The notes under the pieces are model-generated. The model saw nothing but the letters and a program-made list of their open reading frames with translations. It was not told the DNA's origin and did no database searches. A stretch of 64,000 bases of DNA from Kudoa neothunni. Taxonomy: Eukaryota > Cnidaria. This document shows positions 1-12,190 of this stretch, in pieces. The stretch is from positions 8,432,001 to 8,496,000 of the forward strand of contig OZ199838.1 in the NCBI GenBank assembly GCA_964304625.1, read 5' to 3'. The position numbers and the translations under genes were made by a program. Within the stretch, counting starts at the first letter, position 1, and every line of letters starts with the position of its first letter.

Positions 1-715
1 TTTTGTAAGAACCGTGGAATTGTTGATTTATGAACGTCAACTGTTGTGGAATTTCGGCCATAGGTACAATTTTCCTTAACATCTCTCAAAAACAGTTGAA
101 CTAACGCTATATACTTTAGATACCCTAGTGATAATTTCTTCGTTTGTGTCGTTAAGATGTGATGAGTTATGATCCGATATCGTTGCATTTAGGTCTTGAA
201 ATACTGTATATTCAAAGTAATTCTATGTGTAGTATTTGTGCTATTATTCATGGAGAATCCTTGAGATTTCGACGTACATGTCATTCATATAAGATAGCTC
301 GTAAAATCAAATACGAGAAACACAAATAGCAAAAATATTGGTGTCCCCCACACCAAGAAAATTATGCTCTATAAAATAAATACTTTAATTAATTTTTAAA
401 TTTCATTTTTTTATTATTAGCGAAAACCCCCGCCTTTGCTTGGCTATACAAATATTTTGAGTAGAAGAATCCCTTTAAAATCATTTCAAAAATACACTAA
501 TACTTTCAGTTAACCCATAGGAAGGATTAAATCAACACAATTTTAAAGCATTTTAATTTCTACAATTGTGATATACGCAATTAAAATTAAGATCATTTTA
601 CCCAATATAAGCTATAATATATTCTTCTCTACAACATAGTTATACAGCACAAAATATCAACCTAAATTATTAAATAGCTAGGTAAAATAAAACTAAAACG
701 TTTTTATCCTTTATA
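1..715. other. AT-rich intergenic stretch, no gene recognised
   Basis: I see no long open frame, splice-linked exon chain or terminal repeat in this stretch. It is AT-rich non-coding sequence or unrecognisable old repeat. Confidence 0.5.
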
Positions 716-760
716 CAATAGGTAATCGATTTTCCGTAATCCCCTTGGGATCAGAGAAAG
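716..760. repeat. Solo terminus of a pogo-like element
   Basis: The sequence after a TA dinucleotide, CAATAGGTAATCGATTTTCC, closely matches the terminal repeat of the complete element at 62316-63870, which begins CAGTAGGTAACC. No partner end lies nearby, so this is a truncated copy. Confidence 0.6.
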
Positions 761-992
761 TTATTGAAAATGCATCACTGACCGATTTTACGTATTTATG
801 ATGCAAGCGCGGACGATTAAGAATATTTTGTATTGAAGTAATATAATAAAGTTCACAATCATTAATTTTTAGAAATATTTTTAACACCACTTGAAAAAAA
901 TCTGGTGGCTATGTATTTATGTCGTTATCATATGCAATAATGGGGGTTTATAAACGAAATACTTTGGTAGTTGGACTTTGAAAAATAAATTA

Positions 993-1016
993 CAGTCAAC
1001 AACGGTTATTGCGTAG
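993..1016. repeat. Pogo-like terminal repeat, identical to one at the right edge of the window
   Basis: The 24 bases starting CAGTCAACAACGGTTATTGC follow a TA and are repeated exactly at 63948. Both contain the ATTGCGT word seen in the other pogo-type termini here. No partner end was found, so the element is truncated or its other end is too diverged. Confidence 0.6.
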
Positions 1017-1595
1017 GTGAATATTGCTTACTTTTCGTTGTGTGTCATTATTTTATCATTTTATAAAGTGCAGTTCTATCTCTTTAGTCTTTTAAGTTGT
1101 TAAGGAAACATTTGGGATTATTTATTTAAGAAATTTTTTTACAAATACTAGAAAATGGATATTGAGCACTAATTTCAGCTACCATTAAATTTAACAATAT
1201 CTTGAAATCAATGTGTATTATTATTATTATTTGGTGATCTTTATGTTAAAGAAATTGAACGAAATTAAACGTTGACGTCCACTTTTTTCTATTTTTATAT
1301 TAATAAAAATGATTCTGGATTAATTCATTAAACAGCAAAAATTGAATTAATAGTCAATACAGAAAATAGAAATATTTTTATAATTGTAAATTTTATCCCC
1401 ATGTACAAATTTATTAGTACTTTGGTTTCCGTACAGTATTACATGTTTTTATTTAAATCTGAGTAGATTCATTGATTTTAAATTACAATTGTTTGTCATT
1501 GTACGTAAATCAAAAAACTATAATGATAACACATGAATGTATGCTTTTACTATTAGATTGTTTCAAGGTTAAATTAACTCTATTTTATTGCTTAA

Positions 1596-3653
1596 CCCTC
1601 TAAGGACCGAAAAAACAACGTACGTGTAAAGTCTTTGGGATAAAAAATACCCCAGCCATTTAATTTATTAATTTAAAAAATTTTTTCAGGAGTCGATATT
1701 CAAGCACTGATTAATTTTAATTATTTTATCCCCGTAAAATAAACATTAACATTCTAATTTAATCCTAAACTAATCCACATCGTACTTGTACGACACTCAT
1801 CGTCAACATTAGATCGTATTTTTTAACATAAGTTTGTGTTTTATCGCCAGGATTAAAAAAATTTCACCCTTTATAATGAACCAAAATAATATAAATTTAA
1901 AATATATTTTTGTTCATAACATTTCCAACCAGTATTCGAGGCATGCATAGGACAATAAAATTTATAGCAAATTTTGCACCATTTTGTAGTTTTCTTGTCC
2001 TTTTTTCGCTCACAATATTCACATCTTGAGAGCTTTACATCAGTAGGTGGAACTTTGTTAATAAATGGAAGAATTGATGATTTCCTCTTAATGATCTTTT
2101 CTGATGAATTTCGCATCAACAATAGACTATAAAGCTTCTCTGCAATTTCTTTTAAAAAAAGCGTCTAGTCTTCCTCGCATCGTTAAATACATCTTTATAT
2201 ATTGCAAAGGCGTTGACTAAAGATAAATCCATCATGTTGAAGAACACTACTAAAGGCCATCTTCTGGTGAATCGGCGAACAGAAACAGAAGCCAACATCC
2301 TATCGACATTGTCCACACCACCTTTAGATTTATTATAGTCCAGTATTATTTTGGGCTTGAACTCTAATGTCTCATCTGAAATAGTATTGTCTGATGTACC
2401 AGTAGCCAACAAGATAACACATTTGGCTTTCTGACATACATATGATACCAACATGAACTTTTCGTTAAACACAAATTTGCTACTATAAATCTCACTTTTT
2501 TTGAGGGAAACAGATAATTTGGAATTTCTTTTTTGTTTTTTCGTAGAGTTCCCAAGAAGGTCAATATGATGAAAAGAAATTATCAGCTACGATATTTCTG
2601 CCGGAATAGAACAATGGAGATGACAATGAAAGAACAACACTTTCTCCAACGTTACACTGTCGCAAAGCTTCAAAATTACTTTTGCCAAGATACATGGAAA
2701 CGTTGAAAACATAATTTGAAACTGGATCGACCAACAAAAAGAATTTGATACCGTATTTTGCTGGTTTCATACGCATATATTGACGAAATGGGCATCGACC
2801 TCGAAATGAAACAAGTTGCTCGTCGATAGTTACATCTTGATGTGGATCGAAACATTTAGACAATATCTTAACCCAGTGATCCCATAAATCATGTATGGGA
2901 CAAAATTTATCGACATCCCTGCGCTGCATTCTGGTATTGAAGTCATCAAAATGAAGGGCACGCGAAATCTGCTTGAATTGTTGAAGAGAAAACAACTGCC
3001 GGTATATTTCTTTCCCTTCTTTAATACTAAAAAGCTCGCATATGGGTGGTTCTTGTCTATCTTTGGGAGTTCCCATTAGTATGAGAAGACCTAAATAACC
3101 CTGAAATTCGATATCATCCACGTCACACCAGTTATCTTTGAATTTATGTTTTCCAAGAATATTCGTGAAGTGTATAATTTTATTACAAATTTCCGCGGTA
3201 AGGAAAATTGTAAAACGGTCAAACAAACTTTTTACTTTTAGAGTTGTGTAACAAGTAGATCCCGGGGTAGAATCCATTAATTTTCCGCACATGTTTTGGT
3301 TATTGTAGGCTTCGAAATGCTCCATGAAATACCATTTTTTCTACTTAAGGAATCAGGATGAACATCGTTACCTTCAATCTCATCATCCGTTAATTCATAT
3401 CCACCATAAAATAATCTTCAAATTCACTTTCGGATGAAGAAATATCGTCACTAAAGTCAACGCTATCGCTCATGTCAGTGCTTGTGAAGGTTTGAGCATG
3501 CGCCTTTTGAATAAACGCGCAATATACTTGGATTACCTCCATAACTACTCATACAATATCACTTAAATGTGATTATTTATATATACAAAAATTTTTCCCT
3601 CAATTTTAGCAAAAAAATGGTTGGGTATTTTTTACTCCCAAAACTTTAGAGGG
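1596..3653 (-). mobile_element. piggyBac element 1
   Basis: The element is flanked by TTAA on both sides (1592-1595 and 3654-3657). The termini CCCTCTAAGGACC and its inverted counterpart CCCTCTAAAGTTTTGGG form the short terminal repeat, with a shared subterminal block containing AAAAATACCC. The transposase inside is on the minus strand and broken. Confidence 0.9.
1871..3473 (-). pseudogene. piggyBac transposase, frameshifted
   Basis: A piggyBac-family transposase would cut and paste the surrounding element at TTAA sites. The likely start at 3473 opens an acidic N-terminus (MSDSVDFSDD) that soon meets a stop. The longest intact block, 2561-3325, carries the first catalytic-aspartate motif TIDEQLVSFRGRCPF and ends at VADNFFSS, the second. 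The third motif, GGVDNVDRML, is in another frame at 2152-2472. The last block, 1871-2122, is the cysteine-rich C-terminal finger (RCEYCERKKDK...CKICYKFYC). All three catalytic aspartates are present, but at least three frameshifts separate the pieces, so the copy is dead. Confidence 0.88.
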
Positions 3654-3657
3654 TTAA

Positions 3658-4192
3658 GAAAGATAATAATAAAAATCCAGAATAACTTTCTACATTGGAG
3701 CAGAGTTTTAATTGCTGATTAAATTAAAAAATGTTTTTATTGTATTTAATGTTATTGATGTAACTACGACAAATGGATAATGGTAACAATATGGATGACA
3801 TTCAAATATTTTATATAGAAAACTGTGAGCTTAGTTACTAAATACAAGTTGACTTCTTTGATGCATATATCTCTGAGATCCTAAATCGTTGATCAAATTG
3901 ATGATAAATAAAATATACGTGATCCGATAGAATCTCGGAAGAATCTGACCAACAACAATCAATAATAACAATATAATTAAATTTTATTTTCTTTCTATTT
4001 AATTAATCAATTAAAACATATTTTTAATGATTAATAATTAACTAAAGTGCCTATTCTCTAAAATTTGCAAGATACGTATAAAAAGGTGCGAAGAGATTAA
4101 CAAATTCGTTTAACCTTACATAAAATATTAAAACGATGTAATAAAAAAATAACGCACGCGTATAACATTTTTTTAAATAACCATACTTTGCA
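3658..4192. other. Intergenic, nothing recognised
   Basis: This AT-rich spacer lies between two piggyBac elements. I see no coding or repeat structure I can name. Confidence 0.4.
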
Positions 4193-4196
4193 TTAC

Positions 4197-6621
4197 CCCT
4201 CTAAAGACGCAAAAAAAACTACCCTCCAATTACATTGGGGTCAATATGACCCAGATTTTTATTTGATTAATTTGATTAATAAATTTTTATAACCACAATA
4301 GTAAATTATTAAAAATTCTAAAGGTTGAATTTTGAGTAAAACGCAAATAAATAGGCAAATTAATCCGACTTAATCTCATTCGCAACATCCCGACACTCAT
4401 CGCACACTGTCGTTACATTAATATCCTCAGGAATATCCACTTTTAGGATAAAAAAATTGCGTATTTATAGTTTAGATAAGAAAAACCACATTCTACAATT
4501 ATACTCAAAAGATAATCTATGTAATAATTAATTCAAACAACTGCAACATTTGTTGGATGAATGTACTTGGCAGTATGGTCTATTACAATTTGAACGAGGG
4601 AACGTTTTTTTATCATTTCCGCGAGCGCAATAACTACATCGTGCCCTTTGGTTTTTAATTCGAGTGGCATTTGTAATTGGTTCGGAGAAAGGTGATTTTC
4701 TTTTGATAACTTTGTTATTATTTGGACTTTGATTGATATGTGATTAGTAGAGAGCTTCAGCGATTTCTTTTAGAAAGATACGGCGGGTTTCATTTTAGCT
4801 ATTAAAAATATTCTTGTATAATGCAAAAGCATTAATCAAGGATAGGTCGAGAATATTGAAAGAAACTATCATTGGCCACCTGCCGTTGAATCTGCGAACA
4901 GAAACTGAGGCAAGCATTCGATCAAGGGTGTCGACTCCCCCTTTCGCTCTATTGTAGCATATGATCACTTCAGACTTTTTTTGTGTGAGGTATCAAGGAT
5001 GTTAACATTGGTGGTTCCAGCTGAGATTAGAATCACAGCTTTATTTTTTTTGTTGGCATACGACATTAGCATATTTTTCTCAAAAAAGACAAAAGTTGTA
5101 CTATACAATTCCCTTTTGTTTTGACGAATATCACCCAAGTATATCAATTTTTTTTGGTAGTAGCTTTGATGTAAGTGGAAAAGAAGAACAAAAATTATCA
5201 GCTACGATATTTCTTCCAGAGTGATATAGTAGTTCAGAGAGTGATAGGACAATACCTTCAGCACATTTAAGTTTCGTTCGTTATTTCCATTTTTACCCAG
5301 ATACGGAGAGATATTTAAAACATACTTTTCGATTGGATGGACAAGTAAAAAAAACTTTAGGTCATATTTAGCTGGTTCCAAAGGCATATACTGTCTAAAG
5401 GGGCATTGTCCCTTGAATGCAATCAACTGCTCGTCAATTGTGACGTCTTGGTTTGGGTTGAAACATTTTGGTAATTCTCTCCCACATTTCCCACACTTCA
5501 CGTATTTGGCAAAATCTATCTGTGATTCTTCTCTCTAGTCTAATTTTTACGTCATCGAAATAAAGATATCGGGAAATTTGGTAAAATCTTGTCTTTGAAA
5601 AAATTTGTCGATAGATCTCTCTGCCCTCAGACACAGTGAACAATTCTGCCATGGGCTCCTTCCGATCTTTATGAACAGACATAAGGATAAGAATACCTAA
5701 ATATCCATCAAACTTTGTGGAATCAATGTCGGTCTAATTTTCTTTAAAATGGCTGCGCCCAAAACTATTTGTACATTCGATAATTCTCTCACAAATACTT
5801 GTAGTAAACATGATGGAAAGACAGTCCAACACATTACGAACTCTCTGTAAACAATAAGCAGTCGGACCAGGATGCGAGTTCATTATATTTTCAGCTGATG
5901 TTTAAAAGAACAGGTTTGGTTAAGCTCCAGGTGATTCCACTTATACTAGTTGTGAAGCTACCTGTTTCAATAATTTCCAACAGTTCATCCTACGATTCAG
6001 AAATTTCAGTCAAAATGTCTTCAAACTCACTTCCTGACGATTCGTATTCACCACTTGACATCTCAACACCACTCATCGTCCCGCGATAAAATCGCGCACA
6101 ATATTGAGGCTGTTCATGTATTATTGTAATAGAATGTTGAATAAAACAGGGTCATTGCCTTATCATATAATTTAGTAAAGTTAAAATATAATGTGAAAAA
6201 TATTATTTTCGTATTAACTCTTAAAATAAACACAATACTATTTTGTTTATCCAACGATCATGAGCGAAATGAGGGCGAAATAAGCCGATGAAGATTAAAT
6301 AAGATGAATTAATGTATTTAATATCGTTTTACTCTAATTTCAACCATTAGGATTTTTTAATACTTTACCATTGTGATTACAAAAATTTATTATTCTAATT
6401 TATCAAATAAAAAATTGGGGTCATATAGACCCTAATGTAATTGGAGGATAGTTTTTTTTATTACATTTTACAGGCAGATTTTTTATTATTTTTCGTTTAA
6501 AATACTACTACAAAAATATAGGAGAATAGATGGAATCTTGTGGCATGGAGAAGAATTCTAATAAAGTTACTGGGGATTAATTATGCTTTGGGATCATATT
6601 GACCCCAATGTCTTTAGACGA
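4197..6621 (-). mobile_element. piggyBac element 2
   Basis: The left end is TTAC followed by CCCTCTAAAGACGC, and the right end is GTCTTTAGACGA followed by TTAA. Inverted subterminal blocks contain TGGGGTCAATATGACCC on the left and two degenerate copies on the right (about 6417 and 6590). The mismatched target site and duplicated right subterminal block suggest an older copy than the others. The transposase is minus-strand. Confidence 0.85.
4540..6076 (-). pseudogene. piggyBac transposase, heavily broken
   Basis: The likely start at 6076 gives a serine- and acid-rich leader (MSGVEMSSGEYESSGSEFED). It is followed by blocks matching element 3: HKDRKEPMAELF at about 5640, DVTIDEQLIAFKGQCPF at about 5420, YNRAKGGVDTLDRML-like sequence at about 4930, and a remnant cysteine-rich tail near 4540-4700. 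Several frameshifts and stops separate them. It is closest to the copy at 15408-17022, judging from shared terminal sequence and wording of the motifs. Confidence 0.82.
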
Positions 6622-7094
6622 TTAATTGCCTATGCAGAACATCTTATAAACAGTTGAAAAATTATTTAAAGCACGGAATTAAAAAATTAAAGACCATTAA
6701 GCCTTTTTTTCTGACCGTACAGGAAGGGCAAAAGTGGGCGGATTATTTCTTTTTAACGTAATTTTAATAAAAATATTTCTCCCGCCTAAAATTAGAATAA
6801 TTATTCAATCTTTTTTTGTGAAGGGATGCGGAGTTATCTGCATATGTGGTAGGGGGTGAAAGAACTAAAATGAATCGGGGAACGCTGATCTAAATCATCA
6901 CATTGCAAAAATAATGACAAAATTTAAAATGCATTGTTTAACGTGCAAATTAGATTAACTTTACCGTAGAATTTCTCCATTCAAAAGTTTGTGAAATAAG
7001 AAAAAAGGATTTTAATTTTATGTTACAATGACTCTGCGTTCATAATTTTCACGTTATATAGACGACAAAAAACATTAATTTACGAATACCTATG
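6622..7094. other. Spacer with a hAT-like end
   Basis: No gene is seen. Sequence ending CGGGGAACGCTG at 6891 looks like the inverted end of a hAT element (CAGCGTTCCCC). The bases immediately to its right recur at about 43083 without this end. Confidence 0.4.
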
Positions 7095-8738
7095 CAGCTG
7101 CGTCTCGATATTGCGTGACTCGATACTGCGTAATTTAGTTTTATTGGTATTATGTGCGTTAATTCACTAAATAAAACATAAAAATTGTATTCAGTATTCT
7201 TAAATGGATAATTATACGAAAAAACAAAAAATTTTAACAAGCAGATATAAAGAAAATTGGGAAAAACCTTGTGTCTCGCTATTGCGTAACTCATTTTTTT
7301 TGAATTTAATCCCTTTAATCTGATGGATGCATTATAAAAAACATTTCAAGTTCTCAAATAACTAATGTAGATGTAATAAGAATAATTGATTGCTATAATT
7401 TTTTGAATTCTATATCGGGTGCTAATGATATTACTGTAAAACGTTCCAGTTTACCAATTTACATTAACTTCAATATTGTTCCATAATTTAGATAGGTTAC
7501 TGAAATCTTTATAAAAGTTTTTCTAAGCTAGACGAAACCATAGGTTCAAACATTTCAAAATCTTGAAAAATATTTAAACCCGGGAAATATAAAGATATTA
7601 AAATAATATTTATCTATGGATGAGAAATTTCCACGAGATATTGTCATGAAACAATTCGAAATACATATTAAATTTGGATGGGACGACTCATTTTTATGAA
7701 CAGCTGATACAGCGTACGTCCACTATTAAAAATTAGCACAATATAAGCGTGTAAAACAATTCAAAAGCTAGTTATGATGTTTATCACTGCTACAATGGCC
7801 GAAGAAAATTTTCTATTACACAATACAATTTAAAAAAAATCGTTGTTATAGGGAATTAAAGAACTTTCAGTTTAATGCCATTCGCAAATGAATGTGTGAT
7901 TATCTTCATCTGTATTTTATCAGATTCTCAAAGATATGAACCAGAGGGTCATTAAAGAAAACAGTAAGGTGTTTATTTTATTATAACTGTGCTCATATTG
8001 CCCTTAATCGATCGATTATTTCAAAAACATCCAGTTCCTACTTCTATCAAAAACACTGCATATGTGGTGCAACCAATTTATCTTGGAATAATTCACCGCT
8101 TAAAGCCATTTAGAGAAAAATATTATGCGTAAGTGTGCTATTCGGAGAGAAGGACCAAAAATATTTAAATATGCCGTATTCGATCACTTAAATACGTTAA
8201 AATTGGTTGGGTAATGGTTACGGTTAAAAAATTAGTAATTGAGTTAATAAGCCGCCTATTTTCCAACAAAAATAATAGATTTTTTCTTCATTTTTACTGA
8301 AAAACTAGCAAGTTAAAACTTCAAAATAATATGATGAAATAACATTATAAAGTAACTAATAGAAAAATTTGAATATTCATATGTGTAAATAATAATGTGT
8401 AATGATGTTATTTTGTTTGAAGAAAAAGAAATTATACATTTAAATTGAAATGATCAAGGTAAATTTACTTTTTGGAATGAAGATCCTGATCTCACACACA
8501 ACGATGAAATCGTTACAACGTTTCAAGTACAACATCTTATAAAACCGCGAAAAAACCTGTCGTTGAGAATCCTATTGAATTATTTTCTGTACATCAAGTT
8601 AAGGATGTCTTACGCGAAATTATCAACAAATTAATACAAAATTATAAAGTAAACCAGTTATTTTGTAAGAAATGTTAGTTTAGAAGTTATTATGCATGCG
8701 CATATGTCTCGATATTACGCAATATCGAGACACGGCTG
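7095..8738 (+). mobile_element. Pogo-like element, degenerate
   Basis: The termini CAGCTGCGTCTCGATATTGC and, inverted, CAGCCGTGTCTCGATATTGC define a 1.6-kb element, with TA beyond the right end. Inside, on the plus strand, fragments of a pogo DDE domain survive: an NCAH block near 7985 and a VVQPIYLGIIHRLKPF block near 8070, the usual QPLD-GII signature. There is no continuous frame, so the element is long dead. Confidence 0.7.
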
Positions 8739-9905
8739 TATTAACAATATCATAAAATCACATATCTCTTTATTTTCTTGATTTAGAAATGAACTATAAA
8801 AATTCATTACAATTTTTCCCACGTTACTTTCAACCCGCAAACATCAAATGGTTGATCGTGAATTTTGATCAAAAATTATACTTTAGGTTTTGTTTTATTA
8901 AGGAACAAGATTGACAAAAAGTAATAAATTATATCATAAATAAATATATTTTAAAATGGCACTGGCTATTGGCACGGTAATCGATATCTCCATAGCCGCT
9001 TCTCAGTTTATAACCACATTTCGCAAACTTATTTATTGATTTTGTTCCTACAAAATTTTCTATAAAAACATAAAACATATGTTTATCATCATGATAACCT
9101 CATTAAATAGAATGGAATTTTTAAAATAACAAATTATAAGCTGTTATTAACGTATATAATCTTTTAAAATTGATTATAACCAGTATTTTCATAATATATA
9201 AAAAATGGACGTCTGCCATTATTCATTGGTTGGGCGCGCAGGTAATGACCACCTTGTTTTATACATTTGTTTGCGCTGTTTCTTACGTCACAATTTTTGT
9301 CACAATGAGAAAAATAAAAATATTTGACTTCCAAAAAAGTATACTTGATGGAATAAAATGATAAATTTTCGTTATGGCTTACTTGGAAACATTCGATTAT
9401 TGTTTTCTTTTTTTGGTAGGCCTATGGCTGTTAATCTTTTTCCCCTAGGTCTTCCTACTGATTTTACCTTATGGGGAAGAATAAGACCTATTAGATATTA
9501 TCTCATTTTGAACATGTAATAAGTTACGATTAATATCGTTGTACGTTGATACGTGCGCTATATCAGAGATATTATGTAAATTGGCATTACAATCATCTTC
9601 GAATATTTCATTTCTTGTCTTTTTATCGAATGACTTATCAAATGTTACCGCTCGGTCTGTAATTTCTGTTAATAATAATAATAAACAACGATAATTTGAA
9701 CGGTTGTTCTACCACGAGAAAATTCTTAAACGAATATTACCTGAAAAATTGTCATCTTTTTTGTTGCAGGAATCTTCAACTTAACTTACTTCTGTAATGA
9801 AGAGAAACAGTCACAAACTAAAATATCATCATTTTCTTTGTCGGAATTTTTGGTAATTTTAACTTAAGACAAATAAAAATAATAATTATTAGCAAGAGCA
9901 CTTTT

Positions 9906-10160
9906 TCAAATTCCGCGATTTTCATGTTTCTTAGCAAAAAAACAAACGTATTTTATTTCATAATAAACCATTAAAGGGTTAAGGTACCTATTCATTCGTT
10001 TCTGTGCATTTCCTATAGATGTTGAGTTGTATATTTTAAGATTACAACATTTATTCTTTTCATAAGCATAAATTGTATCGCGTAGTGAATCAATTGTGGG
10101 AAACTTCTTTCCTATCCCAAAGTAAGTTTGTTCGTTATTGCATTGACTTGTTTGCTCCAT
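9906..10160 (-). pseudogene. MULE transposase N-terminal fragment
   Basis: The 84-residue frame has the usual start of a MULE transposase: a FPTIDSLRDTIYAYEKNKCC segment followed by KRMNRYLNPLMVYYEIKYVC, corresponding to the DNA-binding region ahead of the catalytic domain. The MULE DDE core is absent from the element. It lies between the element's long arms and reads on the minus strand. Confidence 0.65.
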
Positions 10161-10617
10161 AACTATGAATTTAAAATTGCGCGATCATGTGAATTCATAC
10201 GTCGTATAAGTATCACTGCCTTAAAATAAAACTGAAATCATTTAATATTAAATCTAATGTAGAACGGTTACAAATATCTTGGTATTATGATCTTTATTCC
10301 AAGAAATATCCTAAATTTTTTTTCTACTTTCTTATGCTGGCAATTCATTATCCAATAATTATCATAAAACATACATAACATCATGTATTACAAATATACA
10401 AAAATTGAGGTTAAATTTTTAATACTCGTACGTAACATAAAAATTATAAATAGGTTTATATACTTTTGATGTAAACATCTAAATTAATTATTCGCGAGTC
10501 TTGACACGCGGTGTAGTTTTTGCGCGCCCAACCAATGAATATTGGCAGACGTCCATTTTTTATATATTATGAAAATACTGGTTATAATCAATTTTAAAAG
10601 ATTATATACGTTAATAA

Positions 10618-11652
10618 GGCTAAACTGCAGTTTGGGGCGCTTCTTCGGCAATTGTCGGATATAGTCGTGCGTCGGTTTTTAAAATGGAGTTTTCAATAGA
10701 CGTTATGTTATTAGAAGACTTGTTTTTTTTAAATCCGATTTTAAAAAACTTTTTAACACGCTACAAAATTTGGGGCTGCTGCGAAAAGTTAAAAAGTGCA
10801 ATAAATGCTCATCAGATATGTATCTGATAAATCAAAAAAATAAAGATGATTTGTACGTATTTTTTTGCGGCGTTTGCAAAAAGAAATGTTCCATCAGAAA
10901 TGGAACCTTTTTTGAGGGGTCACATTTATCGTTGTGGCAGCTATTTGCCCTGATGTATTTTAATCTGAACGACATAAATATGTCATATAGAACAATATGT
11001 AGACAGCTGGACATTGGTTCTGAGCACACTGTAATTGATTGGATGCAGTATATCCGAGAAATTTACTCTGAATACTTAGACTCTTATCGCGAAAAAATCG
11101 GTTCTTCTGGCTTAGTTGTTCAAATCGATGAGTCATTTATCTGCAGAAGAAAATACCATCGTGGAAGAATTTTGGTCAACCAGTCTTGTTGGAGGAATTG
11201 ACAACAATGGCAATATTTTCCAGCAAATTACAGATGTTCGAGACAAACCTACGCTGGAAAATATCATCTTGAATAATGTTGAATTAGGCTCGATGATTTG
11301 GACGGATGGTTAGAAGGGATACAAGGATTTGTCCCTTATTGGTTATCAACACGAAGTTATGATCCATAAAGATGGCTTCAAAAGAATGGATGGAGTTCAT
11401 ACTGATCGCATCGAAGCCATTTGGGGACAGTGAAAAGAAAGTATCGCCACATCACCAAAAGGTCAGAATTGATGGGTTCTTACCTCTCAGAATATCATTT
11501 CAAAAGAAAATTCATTATTGAAACTTTTAAAATATATATATATATTAACAATTAATGAATTATATCTCCATTGATCATGTATTTTACATATTTTATTTTG
11601 CGCGACTATATCCAACAATTGCCGAAGAATCGCCCCAAACTGCAGTTTAGCC
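10618..11652 (+). mobile_element. Merlin (ISXO2-like) element 1
   Basis: This 1,035-bp element has near-perfect 50-bp terminal inverted repeats beginning GGCTAAACTGCAGTTTGGGG. It is flanked by a perfect 9-bp duplication CGTTAATAA (10609-10617 and 11653-11661). Duplications of 8-9 bp are typical of Merlin. It landed in the right arm of the MULE at 8958-11847, whose left arm still shows the uninterrupted target. Confidence 0.95.
10684..11553 (+). pseudogene. Merlin / ISXO2-like DDE transposase, recently broken
   Basis: The frame starts at ATG 10684. It holds a zinc ribbon (KKCNKCSSDMY...FFCGVCKKKC), an HTH-like middle, and the ISXO2 catalytic motifs: VVQIDESFI (first D), WTDG (second D) and TDRIEAIW (E). 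Lesions are few: a shift near 10750 in a T/A-rich run, a shift near 11195, a TAG at 11311-11313 where the family has TGG after the TDG motif, and a shift near 11430. The rest reads through to a tail ending near 11553. It belongs to the same family as the copies at 19439, 48302 and 59031. Confidence 0.9.
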
Positions 11653-11856
11653 CGTTAATAATAGCTTATAATTTGTTATTTTAAAAATTCCTTTCTATTT
11701 AATGGGGTTATCATAATGATAAACATATGTTTTATGTTTTTATAGAAAACTTTGTAGGAACAAAATCAATAAATAAGTTTGCGAAATGTGGTTATAAATT
11801 GAGAAGCGGTTATGGAGATATCGATTACCGTGCCAATAGCCACTGCCTTTTAAAAT

Positions 11857-12190
11857 CAAGCCAAATATAATCTACACCAAAACAGCTTCACTTTGGTTTT
11901 AGATGAAACTATATTAAAATGTGAAGTTATGATGATATGAACTGAATGTAATACGAGACTAAATTATATAAAAAATCATAAAAAACAGTAAAATTGTTTT
12001 GCAAGTTATAAACTAAAATTATTCAGTTTAAATTTACAATTACGTATCAAGAAATATAAAAATAATTACAAGAACTTTAATTCACGTATATTTTAGTGAA
12101 ACAAACCATAGTACTAGAGCGAGAACGAAAGGTTTCTTATGAACGAAAATACCCGAACGTGTGCCGGGTTCCTTTCGAGAGAATAAAACC
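11857..12190. other. Upstream region of PLRG1
   Basis: This is AT-rich sequence between the MULE target duplication and the PLRG1 start. It probably holds the promoter and 5' leader, but I see no motif strong enough to name. Confidence 0.4.

Larger units (their letters stand above)
8958..11847 (-). mobile_element. MULE (Mutator-like element) with long terminal inverted repeats
   Basis: The ends GGCACTGGCTATTGGCACGG and, inverted, GGCAGTGGCTATTGGCACGG are flanked by a perfect 9-bp duplication TTTTAAAAT (8949-8957 and 11848-11856). The left arm spans about 8958-9240. The right arm is the same sequence inverted but split into 10519-10617 and 11662-11847 by a Merlin insertion. A 9-bp duplication with long arms is the MULE signature. 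Only an N-terminal transposase fragment remains inside, so this is an internally deleted derivative. Confidence 0.9.

Noticed and set aside
5898-6089. Plus-strand frame of 63 codons
   Set aside because: It is antisense to the serine-rich leader of piggyBac transposase 2.
9170-9361. Plus-strand open frame of 63 codons
   Set aside because: Its first part lies in the MULE left arm and its composition is that of a chance frame.
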